Assembly: GCF_002871795.1 (NCBI RefSeq)
Contig: NZ_PNHL01000002.1
Span: 259,961-323,960, forward strand
DNA from: Brachybacterium sp. UMB0905
GTDB taxonomy: Bacteria; Actinomycetota; Actinomycetes; Actinomycetales; Dermabacteraceae
Reading direction: 5' to 3'
Length of the DNA: 64,000 nucleotides
Shown here: one piece after another, positions 7,164 to 15,372 of the stretch
Position numbering within the stretch: the first letter of the stretch is position 1
Layout: the number at the start of each line of letters is the position of its first letter
Notes under the pieces: model-generated
What the model saw: only the letters and a program-made list of their open reading frames with translations
Database searches by the model: none
Told to the model about the DNA's origin: nothing
Translations under genes and position numbers: made by a program

Positions 7164-9427
7164 CAGAGGGTCCTTTCCTCGAGGGGGGAGTGTGCAACTA
7201 GGGATTCAGAGGGGAACAGACATGCGGAGGAATGGTCATCGGCGACCTCCACCAGAGGTGGTTCCGCCTCCCGACACCGGGCACGCGCCTCCTCCGGCAG
7301 CTGCGCATACAGCGGGCAGCGGGAGGAGAAGGAACAGCCGGAGGGAGTCTGCAGGGGCGAGGGCAGATCGCCGGAGAGGATGATCCTCTGGCGCCGCTCC
7401 TCAACCACGGGATCAGGCACCGGGATCGCGGAGATCAGTGCCTTGGTGTACGGGTGCGAGGGGGCATCGAAGATCTTGTCCACCTGCCCGTATTCGACGA
7501 TCTTGCCCAGGTACATCACGGCTACGCGGTCGGCGATGTGCCGGACGACGGACAGGTCGTGCGCCACCAGCATGTAGCTGAGCCCGAGACGGTTGCGCAG
7601 GTCATCGAGCATGTTCAGCACGCCCGCCTGGATCGAGACGTCCAGGGCGGAGACCGGCTCGTCCAGCACGATCAGCTTGGGGTTGATCGCCAGTGCCCGG
7701 GCGATCGCGATGCGCTGACGCTGACCGCCGGAGAACTGCACGGGGAAGCGGTTGGCGTGATCGGGTTGCAGCCCCACCAGGCGCAGCAGCTCGAATACCC
7801 GCTCCCGCACCCGCTTGTGGTCCCAGCCCATGATCTCCAGCGGCTCCGAGATCACCTCGAACACGGTGAAGCGAGGATCCAGGGAGCTGAGCGGATCCTG
7901 GAACACCATCTGCACGGTCTTGCGGACCTCGCGGGTGAACTTCTCCCCGCTGCCGTCATCGGACCGCTTGTTAGAGGCCCCGTTGATGGTGATGCGACCG
8001 GGCTGTTGGCGGTTCATCTCCATGATCTCCAGCAGCGTGGTGGTCTTGCCGGAGCCGGATTCGCCAACGAGCGCCAGGCATTCGCCCTCGCGGATGTCGA
8101 AGCTGACACCGTCCACCGCGCGCACCGTACCGATCCGCCGCTTGACCAGCGCTCCCTCGGTGAGCGGGAAGTGCTTCTTCACGTCCTCGACGCTGAGCAC
8201 GGTGGTCCGCTGCTCACGCTCGGCACGGTCGATCTGCTCATGCTCGGTGGTGTCCGCCGCGAACAGCTCGGTGGTGTCGACCGCTCCGGAGACCAGCTCG
8301 TCGCTGCGTACGCACGCGGCCAGGTGCCGGTCGCTCACCTCGCGCAGGTCCGGCTCGCCGTCGGTGCAGGCCTCGGTGGCCAGCGGGCAACGGGGTGCGA
8401 AGGTGCAGCCCGTCGGTTCGGTCAGCAGGTTCGGCGGCTGGCCGTCGATCGTGGCCAGCGGTCCATTGGCGTACCGGTCCACGCGCGGCACCGAGCGGAT
8501 CAGGCCGATCGTGTAGGGCATGCGAGGGGTGGCGAACAGCTCATGGGTCTCGGCGTACTCCACGGGCCGACCGCCGTACATGACCAGCACATTGTCCGCG
8601 AACCCGGCGATCACGCCGAGGTCGTGGGTGATCATGATGACGGCGCAGCCGGTGAGCTCATTGGCCTGCCGCAGCACCTCCAGGATCTGCGCCTGGATCG
8701 TGACATCCAAGGCAGTGGTGGGCTCATCGCAGATCAGGACGCTGGGCTCATTGGCCATCGCGATCGCGATGAGCACACGCTGACGCATCCCACCAGAGAA
8801 CTGGTGCGGGTAGGCCTTCAGCCGATCCTCGGGCGAGGGGATGCCCACCTTGGTCAGCAGTTCCACCGCGCGTTCGCGTCGGCGGGCCTTGGACCAGGAG
8901 GGGTTGTGGATGCGGATCGCATCGTCCAGCTGTCGGCCGATGGTGTACACCGGCGTCAGGGAGCTCAGCGGGTCCTGGAACACCATCGACAGCTCGCTGC
9001 CGCGGTAGGCGCACATCTGCTTGTCCGACAGGGTCACGAGGTTCTGATCCTGGAACCGCACCTCGCCGCGCACCGTCGCGGTAGGCGCCAGCAGCCCCAT
9101 GATCGCCATCGAGGTCACGGACTTGCCGGACCCGGATTCCCCCACGATTCCGAGCACCTCGCCGGGGCGCAGATCGAAGTTCACGCCCCGCACTGCGTGG
9201 ACGGTGCCGTTCTCGCTGTTGAAGCTGACGTGGAGGTCCCGCACGGACAGCACCGGGTCCGCATCGTGGTCGTAGCGGTGGCGGCGAGGCGCGGTGAACA
9301 CCCCGGCAGTGCCGTCCCGCGTGACGTGATCCGCCTGGATCAGCTCCTGATCGGAGTCGGGCTCGAGCACATCCTTGCTGGCGCCGAGGGGGTTGCCGAT
9401 GGTCGGGAAGGGGGAGTGTTCGGTCAT
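7163..9427 (-). CDS. Oligopeptide ABC transporter, fused OppD-OppF ATPase
   Basis: One 754-residue polypeptide carries both ATPase domains that are usually two proteins. Domain 1 has Walker A GESGSGKS (96-103), signature SGGMRQ (211-216) and Walker B LICDEP (231-236). Domain 2 has Walker A GESGSGKT (454-461), signature SGGQRQ (566-571) and LIVLDEP. Each is followed by the oligopeptide-transporter C-terminal extension with a Cys-containing motif (CTFAPRCP in the first, CSFSSRCP in the second). The ATG at 9427 is chosen over upstream in-frame starts because it overlaps the oppC stop by 4 nt. It would energise peptide uptake through OppBC. Confidence 0.93.
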   Translation of the reverse strand: MTEHSPFPTIGNPLGASKDVLEPDSDQELIQADHVTRDGTAGVFTAPRRHRYDHDADPVLSVRDLHVSFNSENGTVHAVRGVNFDLRPGEVLGIVGESGSGKSVTSMAIMGLLAPTATVRGEVRFQDQNLVTLSDKQMCAYRGSELSMVFQDPLSSLTPVYTIGRQLDDAIRIHNPSWSKARRRERAVELLTKVGIPSPEDRLKAYPHQFSGGMRQRVLIAIAMANEPSVLICDEPTTALDVTIQAQILEVLRQANELTGCAVIMITHDLGVIAGFADNVLVMYGGRPVEYAETHELFATPRMPYTIGLIRSVPRVDRYANGPLATIDGQPPNLLTEPTGCTFAPRCPLATEACTDGEPDLREVSDRHLAACVRSDELVSGAVDTTELFAADTTEHEQIDRAEREQRTTVLSVEDVKKHFPLTEGALVKRRIGTVRAVDGVSFDIREGECLALVGESGSGKTTTLLEIMEMNRQQPGRITINGASNKRSDDGSGEKFTREVRKTVQMVFQDPLSSLDPRFTVFEVISEPLEIMGWDHKRVRERVFELLRLVGLQPDHANRFPVQFSGGQRQRIAIARALAINPKLIVLDEPVSALDVSIQAGVLNMLDDLRNRLGLSYMLVAHDLSVVRHIADRVAVMYLGKIVEYGQVDKIFDAPSHPYTKALISAIPVPDPVVEERRQRIILSGDLPSPLQTPSGCSFSSRCPLYAQLPEEARARCREAEPPLVEVADDHSSACLFPSESLVAHSPLEERTL

Positions 9428-10353
9428 GAGGCGGTACCTGCGGAGAGGGAGGCGGGATCCAGGGCATCGCGCAGGCCGTCGTTGATCAGCGCGAGCGGGA
9501 TCGTGATGAAGAAGAGGGTGACCACGGGGGCCCAGAACAGCCACCACTGGGTCTCGAGCATGGTGGAGGCCTGCGCGATCATCAGCCCCAGCGAGGTGTC
9601 GGGGATCTTCACGCCGATCCCGATGAAGGAGTAGGCGACCTCGGAGAGGATCGCGCCCCAGATGCCCATGGTCACGTTGAGCACCACCAGGGAGGCGATG
9701 TTCGGCACGAGGTGGCGGCGGATGATCCGGGCGGGGTGGATGCCCATGTAGCGGGCGGCGCGCACGTAGTCCAGCTGGACCAGCGACATCGACAGGCCGC
9801 GGATCAGGCGGGCGGTGCCCATCCAGCCGAAGACGATCAGCAGCACCGCCAGGGTGAACCAGCCGCCGCCGCGCCCGTTCATGAGGATCGCCACCAGGAT
9901 CAGCACCGGCATCATGATCAGCGTCTCGAGGACGAACAGGATGATCTTGTCCACCCAGCCGCCGAAGTAGGCCATCGTGGTGCCGATCAGCGCGGCCAGG
10001 ATCGGGGTGATCACCCCGACCAGGAATCCGATCATGAGGGACTTCTGCAGGCCGCGCACCAGCAGCGCGTACACATCGGCCCCGGCGACGTTGGTGCCGA
10101 ACCAGTGGACGGCGCTGGGAGCCTCACCGCCGGCCGCGAAGGGGTCCAGATCGTCGTAGGACCACTTGTTGGGGAGGTTCCCGAAGATCGCGAACAGCAC
10201 CACGAGGCTGAGGATGATCAGGCCGATGGTGGCCGGCTTGTTGCGGAAGAACCGCTTGACGATGATACGGCGCTTGTTGAGGTAGACGGAGGCTCCGTCG
10301 GGCGTGCACTCGGATGCCGCGGGGGAGGCAGGGGTGGTGGTCTGGGTGCTCAT
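9424..10353 (-). CDS. oppC: Oligopeptide ABC transporter, permease OppC
   Basis: A 309-residue inner-membrane permease with a cytoplasmic N-terminus, a first hydrophobic segment (ATIGLIILSLVVLFAIFG), a large external loop and then the binding-protein-dependent transport domain. The ATPase-contact (EAA) loop is recognisable around YVRAARYMGIHPARIIRRHL. Starts and stops overlap by 4 nt with both neighbours (oppB upstream, the ATPase downstream), so the operon is translationally coupled. The frame continues open upstream into oppB but the ATG at 10353 is where homology to OppC begins. Confidence 0.93.
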   Translation of the reverse strand: MSTQTTTPASPAASECTPDGASVYLNKRRIIVKRFFRNKPATIGLIILSLVVLFAIFGNLPNKWSYDDLDPFAAGGEAPSAVHWFGTNVAGADVYALLVRGLQKSLMIGFLVGVITPILAALIGTTMAYFGGWVDKIILFVLETLIMMPVLILVAILMNGRGGGWFTLAVLLIVFGWMGTARLIRGLSMSLVQLDYVRAARYMGIHPARIIRRHLVPNIASLVVLNVTMGIWGAILSEVAYSFIGIGVKIPDTSLGLMIAQASTMLETQWWLFWAPVVTLFFITIPLALINDGLRDALDPASLSAGTAS

Positions 10354-11333
10354 GCAAGCCTCACTCGGGGATCGACCAGCACGATCGCGAAGTCCGCGAG
10401 GATCGCGCCGATGGCGAAGATGACAGCGCCGTAGGCGGTCATCGCCACAGCGACGTTGACGTCCTGGTTGGCGATGGCCTGGATGGACCACACGCCCAGG
10501 CCCGGCCAGTTGAAGATCGTCTCGGCGAAGAAGGAGCCGGTGAAGATCGCGGGGATCGTGAAGGCGATCGACTGGGCGACAGGGATGAAGGAGACCTTCA
10601 GCGCGTGGCGACTGATGGCCTGGGCGCGCGTGAGGCCGGTGGCTCGGGCAGTGCGCACGAAGTCCGCATTGATGTTGTCCAGCAGGTACTGGCGCTGGGA
10701 GACCTGGTAACCGGCCCAGCCCAGCACCGTCATGGCGAACGTGGGCACGGCATAGTGCGCCGCGAGATCCAGCAGCACCGGCCAAAAACCCTGCACGCCG
10801 TCGCTCGAGATGCCGGTGACGAAGAAGATCCGCTGCCCGGCGGCCTTGTTGATCATGATCGCCCCCAGCTGCACCACGAGGTACGCGACCGGTGCGGGGA
10901 CCACGAAGGTGAAGTACGAGTAGCCGGTGATCACGCGATCGCCGATGGAGTACTGCCGGGTGGCCGTCCAGACACCGAGCGCGACGCCGATGATCAGGGT
11001 GAGGACGATCGTGGCAAGGGTCAGCGAGGAGGAGACCAGCACGCGGGCGCCGAACTCGGCGTTGACGTAGCTGGAGTTGGGCGAACGGCCCCAGTCCCAG
11101 TGCAGCAGCACATTGCCGAGCCAATCGATGTACCGCTCGAGGGCGGATTTCTCGGGGTCCAGCCCCAGGTAGCGCAGACGCTCGGTGATCTGCTCCTCGG
11201 TCAGAGGAGGGGTCTGCTGTTCGAACTGCCGCCCTGGGCGAAGGAAGGTGACCGCCAGAAAATAGGCGGCCGTGGTCGCGGCGAACACCATGGCGATGTA
11301 GACCGCGATCCTCTTGGCGAGGTACCTGACCAT
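10350..11333 (-). CDS. oppB: Oligopeptide ABC transporter, permease OppB
   Basis: First gene of the opp operon: a 327-residue permease that begins MVRYLAKRIAVYI, the classic OppB N-terminus, with one membrane segment, a long periplasm-side loop and a C-terminal transport domain. The EAA-type loop is visible as FVRTARATGLTRAQAISRHAL. A GGAG ribosome binding site lies about 8 nt before the ATG. The order B-C-DF-A, with the binding protein last, is less common than A first. Together the four proteins form one importer. Confidence 0.92.
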   Translation of the reverse strand: MVRYLAKRIAVYIAMVFAATTAAYFLAVTFLRPGRQFEQQTPPLTEEQITERLRYLGLDPEKSALERYIDWLGNVLLHWDWGRSPNSSYVNAEFGARVLVSSSLTLATIVLTLIIGVALGVWTATRQYSIGDRVITGYSYFTFVVPAPVAYLVVQLGAIMINKAAGQRIFFVTGISSDGVQGFWPVLLDLAAHYAVPTFAMTVLGWAGYQVSQRQYLLDNINADFVRTARATGLTRAQAISRHALKVSFIPVAQSIAFTIPAIFTGSFFAETIFNWPGLGVWSIQAIANQDVNVAVAMTAYGAVIFAIGAILADFAIVLVDPRVRLA

Positions 11334-11658
11334 GCACTGCTCCGTGCTGCTGTGATGTGGATCGCTTTATCGGGAGGGTAGACCCCTCCGGGACCTTCGT
11401 CTGACGAAAAGCACTTGACAGATGTCGGATTCGTCAGCTGCACCTCCCGCTCAGCGGAAGTTAACCCAGGTCATAGGAGGTTTTCAGGGCTTGGTTGCCG
11501 GAAGGTCACGAAGTTGTCACAAGTCGGGGCGTCGTGAATTGGGCGGTCGATAAGACGTCGATGCAAGGCGAAGAGGGTGTGGATATGGTGATCGGGACCG
11601 CGCTCGGCGGAACGCACGATGCCTGGCGCGTCCATCCCGACCCCGGAAGGAACCCCGC
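11334..11658. other. Divergent control region between oppB and AGCS symporter
   Basis: These 325 bases separate the minus-strand opp operon from the plus-strand symporter and must hold promoters for both. A perfect 13-nt inverted repeat, TTCGTCTGACGAA, is at 11396-11408, and its half TTCGTCAG recurs near 11430. TTGACA at 11415-11420 resembles a -35 but no -10 is found 16-18 nt downstream. No open frame of note. Confidence 0.5.
11396..11408. promoter_or_regulatory. Candidate operator palindrome upstream of oppB
   Basis: TTCGTC-T-GACGAA is a perfect 13-nt inverted repeat 63 bases upstream of the oppB start codon. It could bind a dimeric regulator controlling opp or the divergent symporter. No regulator gene lies nearby. 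Confidence 0.35.
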
Positions 11659-13248
11659 GTGCCGCCCATCGACCAGATGATCGAATCCGTCGTCGGTCCT
11701 GTCGCCGATGTCCTGTCCGCCATCGTCTTCTACGAGCTGCCGATCTTCGGCGGTGTCCCCGTGATCGTCCTGTGGCTGATGGCCGCGGCGCTGTTCCTCA
11801 CCGTCTGGCTGCGCTTCCAGCCCATCACGGGATTCAAGACCTCGATCGGCGTGATCCGCGGCCGCTTCACCCGCAAGACCGACCCCGGTGAGGTCTCAAG
11901 CTTTCAGGCCCTGGCCACCGAGCTGTCCGGCACCGTGGGTCTGGGGAACATCGCGGGCGTGGCCGTGGCGGTCTCTGTCGGCGGCCCCGGCGCAGCGCTG
12001 TGGATCGCGATCTTCGGCGTGCTCGGCATGAGCGTGAAGATGGCCGAGGCGACGCTGGGCTCGAAGTACCGCAAGGTCACCGAGGACGGACGTGTCATCG
12101 GCGGCCCCATGCACTACCTGCGCGACGGCCTGCGGGACGTCGGCTGGCCCCGTCTGGGCGCGGCGCTCGCCGTGCTGTACGCGATCTTCACGCTGCTGGG
12201 CGTGTACGGCGCTGACCTGTTCCAGTCCAACCAGGTCGCCGCGATCGTCGCCGACTCCTCGGGCAGCACGTTCCTGCAGGACAACAACTGGGTGATCGGC
12301 CTGGTGATCGCCGTACTGGTGGGCATCGTGATCCTCGGCGGCGTGCGCTCAATCGCCACGTGGACCTCGCGCATCACCCCCGCCATGGCGCTGCTGTACT
12401 TCCTGTCGGTCCTGGCCGTGTGCCTGGTGAACATCGCCGATGTCCCCGCGGCGCTCGGCTCCATGGTCAGCGGCATGGTGACCGGCCAGGGAGTCGCCGG
12501 AGGCATCATCGGCGTGGCCGTCATCGGCATCCAGCGGTCCCTGTTCTCGAACGCCGCTGGTGTGGGCACCGCCGGCTTCGCCCATGCGGCCTCCAAGACC
12601 AAGCACCCCGCGACCGAGGGGTACACCGCCATGTGGGAGCCGCTGATCGACTCGGTGGTCGTCTGCATGCTTACCGCCACCGCGATCGTGGTCACCGGTT
12701 CGCACACCGCCGGTGCCACCGACAATGCCGAGGGCGTGGCGATCACCGCTGCCGCCTTCGGCACCGTCGCCAGCTGGTTCCCGTACCTGCTGGCGGTGGC
12801 CGTGGCTATGTTCGGCTTCTCCACCGTTCTCGCCTACGCCTACTACGGCGAGCAGGCGCTCGTGTACCTGCTGGGGGACAAGGGCTGGGTGCGGAACCTG
12901 TTCCGCATCGTGTGGGTGATCGGCCCCATCCTGGGTGCGTCTGCGACGCTGGATGCGGTGATCGCCTTCGCCGATGCGTCCTTCTTCCTCATGGCGATCC
13001 CGAACCTGCTGGGCATCTACTTCCTGGCGCGCGTGCTGCGCCTGGAGATCCTGCGCTTCGGCTACCGCACTGACACCGGCGCGATCCCCGTGATCGAGGA
13101 CCCGGATCTGCGGGTGGGCATGGGCTCGCATGACCCCACCGAGGAGCAGGTCGCAGCCGCACGCGCCGAGGAAGAGGCGGAGCGGGAGCGTCTGGCGGAC
13201 CTGCACCGTCGGCTCAACGAGGATCCGGACTGGCGCCGGTCTCACTGA
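11659..13248 (+). CDS. Sodium:alanine symporter, AGCS family
   Basis: Second complete AGCS symporter (529 residues), clearly paralogous to the one at 427-2025. The signature GTVGLGNIAG lies near residues 91-100. A GGAAGGA ribosome binding site (11645-11651), 7 nt ahead of the GTG at 11659, fixes the start. The tail again has DLRVGMGSHDPTEEQV and a charged helix. DNA identity with the paralogue is highest around 11874-11960, where long stretches are identical. Expected to import alanine/glycine-type amino acids with sodium; how its specificity differs from the paralogues is not visible. Confidence 0.92.
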   Translation: MPPIDQMIESVVGPVADVLSAIVFYELPIFGGVPVIVLWLMAAALFLTVWLRFQPITGFKTSIGVIRGRFTRKTDPGEVSSFQALATELSGTVGLGNIAGVAVAVSVGGPGAALWIAIFGVLGMSVKMAEATLGSKYRKVTEDGRVIGGPMHYLRDGLRDVGWPRLGAALAVLYAIFTLLGVYGADLFQSNQVAAIVADSSGSTFLQDNNWVIGLVIAVLVGIVILGGVRSIATWTSRITPAMALLYFLSVLAVCLVNIADVPAALGSMVSGMVTGQGVAGGIIGVAVIGIQRSLFSNAAGVGTAGFAHAASKTKHPATEGYTAMWEPLIDSVVVCMLTATAIVVTGSHTAGATDNAEGVAITAAAFGTVASWFPYLLAVAVAMFGFSTVLAYAYYGEQALVYLLGDKGWVRNLFRIVWVIGPILGASATLDAVIAFADASFFLMAIPNLLGIYFLARVLRLEILRFGYRTDTGAIPVIEDPDLRVGMGSHDPTEEQVAAARAEEEAERERLADLHRRLNEDPDWRRSH

Positions 13249-13295
13249 GCAGGCGGCGCGGGCCGGGCGGCGCGGGGCTTCTGCGCGGTGGGAGC

Positions 13296-14924
13296 TCAGG
13301 CGCCGACAGCGGCGTCGTAGCGGTCCAGCACGAGCTGCGTGATCAGCGGGTGATCGCCCAGCGGTGCCGCCACCACATCCGCCCCCGCGCTTTCGAGCCG
13401 GGACTGGAAATGTCCGAGGGAGAGCAGGTAGCTCGCGAGTGCCACCCGACCCGATGGTGACGCGGCCCGCGCAGACGCCACCGCCTCGACGACCGACGGG
13501 TCTGCTGCGGCGATGAAAGCGGTGATCACATCGCGGCCCAGCTCGGCAGCGAGCAGCTGCGCCATCTGCCGGGCCATGTCCTGGCCCGCAGCATCCCGCG
13601 TCCCGGCCGCCGCCATCACCACGGCGTCCTCCTCGCGGGCCCCTGCCTCGGTGAGCCGCTCGGCCATGACCTGGGCCAAGCGCGGATCCGGTCCCAGCGG
13701 CCCGGTGGAGCACGCCGCCTGACCTGCGACGGCCGCCGCAATGTCGCAGCCCACGTGATAACCCGTGGATAACAGCAGCGGCACCACCACGGCGCGCGGC
13801 ATCGCATCGTCGCGAGTGCGTGGATCAGCATCCGGACCGGCCCAGCGGGCCACGGCGTCCTCCACCGCAGGTTCCTGCACATCCACATAGGCCTCGCGCA
13901 CCGGCACATCGGGACGGGCCGCGGCGACGCGCTGCAGCATCGCGCGGACCACGTCGCGGCCCTCGCGGGAGCGGGTGCCGTGTGCGCAGCCGATCAGCAC
14001 CGGCGGCAGTCCTGCAGCGGTGCGAACCCCGTCGGCCCCGGTGGCGCCATCCGCCCCCGTCGCGCCATCCTCGCTGAGGGCCCGGTCATCTCCGGCGGCG
14101 AGGGCCTGCCGTCCAGAACCCTGCAGCTCCCCACCCTCCGCGGTGCCCTCCTCCGCCGCGGCAGGGGAGAGGAACCCGTTGACGGCCGTGCGGCCGACCA
14201 CGATCACCGCCGGATGTCCGATGCCGGAGGCCTGGACGCGCTGCACGATAGTGCCGAGCGTGCCGCGCACCTCACGCTGCTCAGGCAACGTGGCGTTCTG
14301 CACCACCGCCACCGGGGTCGCCGGGTCGATGCCGTTCAGCTGTGTCTGTGCCACCAGGCGCGGCAGCCATGCCACGCCCATCAGGAGCACGGTCGTGGTT
14401 CCCGGATCGCGCAGGGCCGCGAGATCCGCGGGCCCCAGATCGCCGTGGGCATTGACCACATGCACCGCCACCGCCGTGCCGCGATGAGTCACCGGGATCC
14501 CCGCGGCGGCCGGTCCTGCGATGGCGGACGTCACCCCGGGCACCACCTGGACGGGCACGTCCGCGGCCTGGCAGGCCATGACCTCCTCGCCGCCGCGGCC
14601 CAGCACGAACGGGTCCCCGCCCTTGAGGCGCACCACGCGGTGCCCGGCACGGGCCTTCTGCACGAGCAGCTCTCCGATGCCCTCCTGGGAGAGGGAGTGC
14701 GCCCCCGGGGCCTTGCCCACGCCGATCACCTCGACGTGCTGCTCGAGCAGCTCCGTGATCCCCGCGGGTCCCAGGCGGTCGACGACCACCACATCGGCCT
14801 GCTGCAGCAGCGCAAGGCCGCGCACGGTGAGCAGATCCCAAGCCCCGGGCCCCCCGCCGATGAGGGCGACGGACCCGGGCTCTAGGCGGATATCGGTGAG
14901 GGCCTCGGCGTTCAGGCGCGGCAT
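13296..14924 (-). CDS. cobA: Uroporphyrinogen-III C-methyltransferase fused to CbiX-type chelatase domain
   Basis: A 542-residue two-domain protein. Residues about 18-255 are a SAM-dependent uroporphyrinogen-III methyltransferase (GGGPGAWD at 23-30, VRLKGGDPFVLGRGGEE at 98-114, then VVPGVTSAIAGP), which makes precorrin-2. A low-complexity linker (repeated GATGADGA) joins it to a sirohydrochlorin chelatase-like domain from about residue 300 (VLIGCAHGTR, then PLLLSTGYHV). Fusion of these two suggests methylation and metal insertion for siroheme are coupled. The precorrin-2 dehydrogenase needed between them is not in this protein or window. The ATG shares one base with the nirD stop, so it belongs to the nitrite reductase operon and supplies NirB with its cofactor. 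Confidence 0.88.
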   Translation of the reverse strand: MPRLNAEALTDIRLEPGSVALIGGGPGAWDLLTVRGLALLQQADVVVVDRLGPAGITELLEQHVEVIGVGKAPGAHSLSQEGIGELLVQKARAGHRVVRLKGGDPFVLGRGGEEVMACQAADVPVQVVPGVTSAIAGPAAAGIPVTHRGTAVAVHVVNAHGDLGPADLAALRDPGTTTVLLMGVAWLPRLVAQTQLNGIDPATPVAVVQNATLPEQREVRGTLGTIVQRVQASGIGHPAVIVVGRTAVNGFLSPAAAEEGTAEGGELQGSGRQALAAGDDRALSEDGATGADGATGADGVRTAAGLPPVLIGCAHGTRSREGRDVVRAMLQRVAAARPDVPVREAYVDVQEPAVEDAVARWAGPDADPRTRDDAMPRAVVVPLLLSTGYHVGCDIAAAVAGQAACSTGPLGPDPRLAQVMAERLTEAGAREEDAVVMAAAGTRDAAGQDMARQMAQLLAAELGRDVITAFIAAADPSVVEAVASARAASPSGRVALASYLLSLGHFQSRLESAGADVVAAPLGDHPLITQLVLDRYDAAVGA

Positions 14925-15337
14925 CAGGCGGCGGAGCCCGGCAGGGGGCGCGGAGCCGTGGCCACGTGAATCACGCCGTCACGGACCTCGGTGTCGAACA
15001 CGCGGATCGGGTGCTTCTGAGCGCCCGCGGCATCGAGCACCTCGCCGGTCTCGAGGTTCCAGGTCTGCTTGTACATGGGGGAGGCGAGAGTGGGGATTTC
15101 GTGCGCCTCGTCCTCGACAGTGATCCGGCGGGTGCCCACCAGGCCGCGGGAGAGGATGTTCGTCTCCGAGTACGGGTCGTACTGCTGGACGGCGTGCACG
15201 GAGCCGTCGTCCAGCAGGAACACGCCGATCTGCGTCCCATCGGGCAGCAGGGCAGCGGCGCCGCGCTCCACGCTCAGCGCCTGCACGGCGCAGATCTCGA
15301 TCATCTCGCCACTCGTGGCGGTGGTGTCGGTGCTCAT
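14924..15337 (-). CDS. nirD: Nitrite reductase small subunit
   Basis: A 137-residue Rieske-like subunit of assimilatory NAD(P)H nitrite reductase. It contains the family pattern LLDDGSVHAVQQYDPYSE and later ASPMYKQTWNLETGE. As in other NirD proteins the cysteines that would bind a Rieske [2Fe-2S] cluster are absent; the fold is probably structural. An AAGGAG ribosome binding site precedes the ATG. It lies between nirB (35-base gap) and the siroheme gene. Confidence 0.93.
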   Translation of the reverse strand: MSTDTTATSGEMIEICAVQALSVERGAAALLPDGTQIGVFLLDDGSVHAVQQYDPYSETNILSRGLVGTRRITVEDEAHEIPTLASPMYKQTWNLETGEVLDAAGAQKHPIRVFDTEVRDGVIHVATAPRPLPGSAA

Positions 15338-15372
15338 CGCAGGTCTCCTTCAGTCCGTCGCTCGCGCGCCGC

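Noticed and set aside
11415..11420. TTGACA as a -35 element for the third symporter
   Set aside because: Nothing resembling a -10 occurs 16-18 nt downstream.
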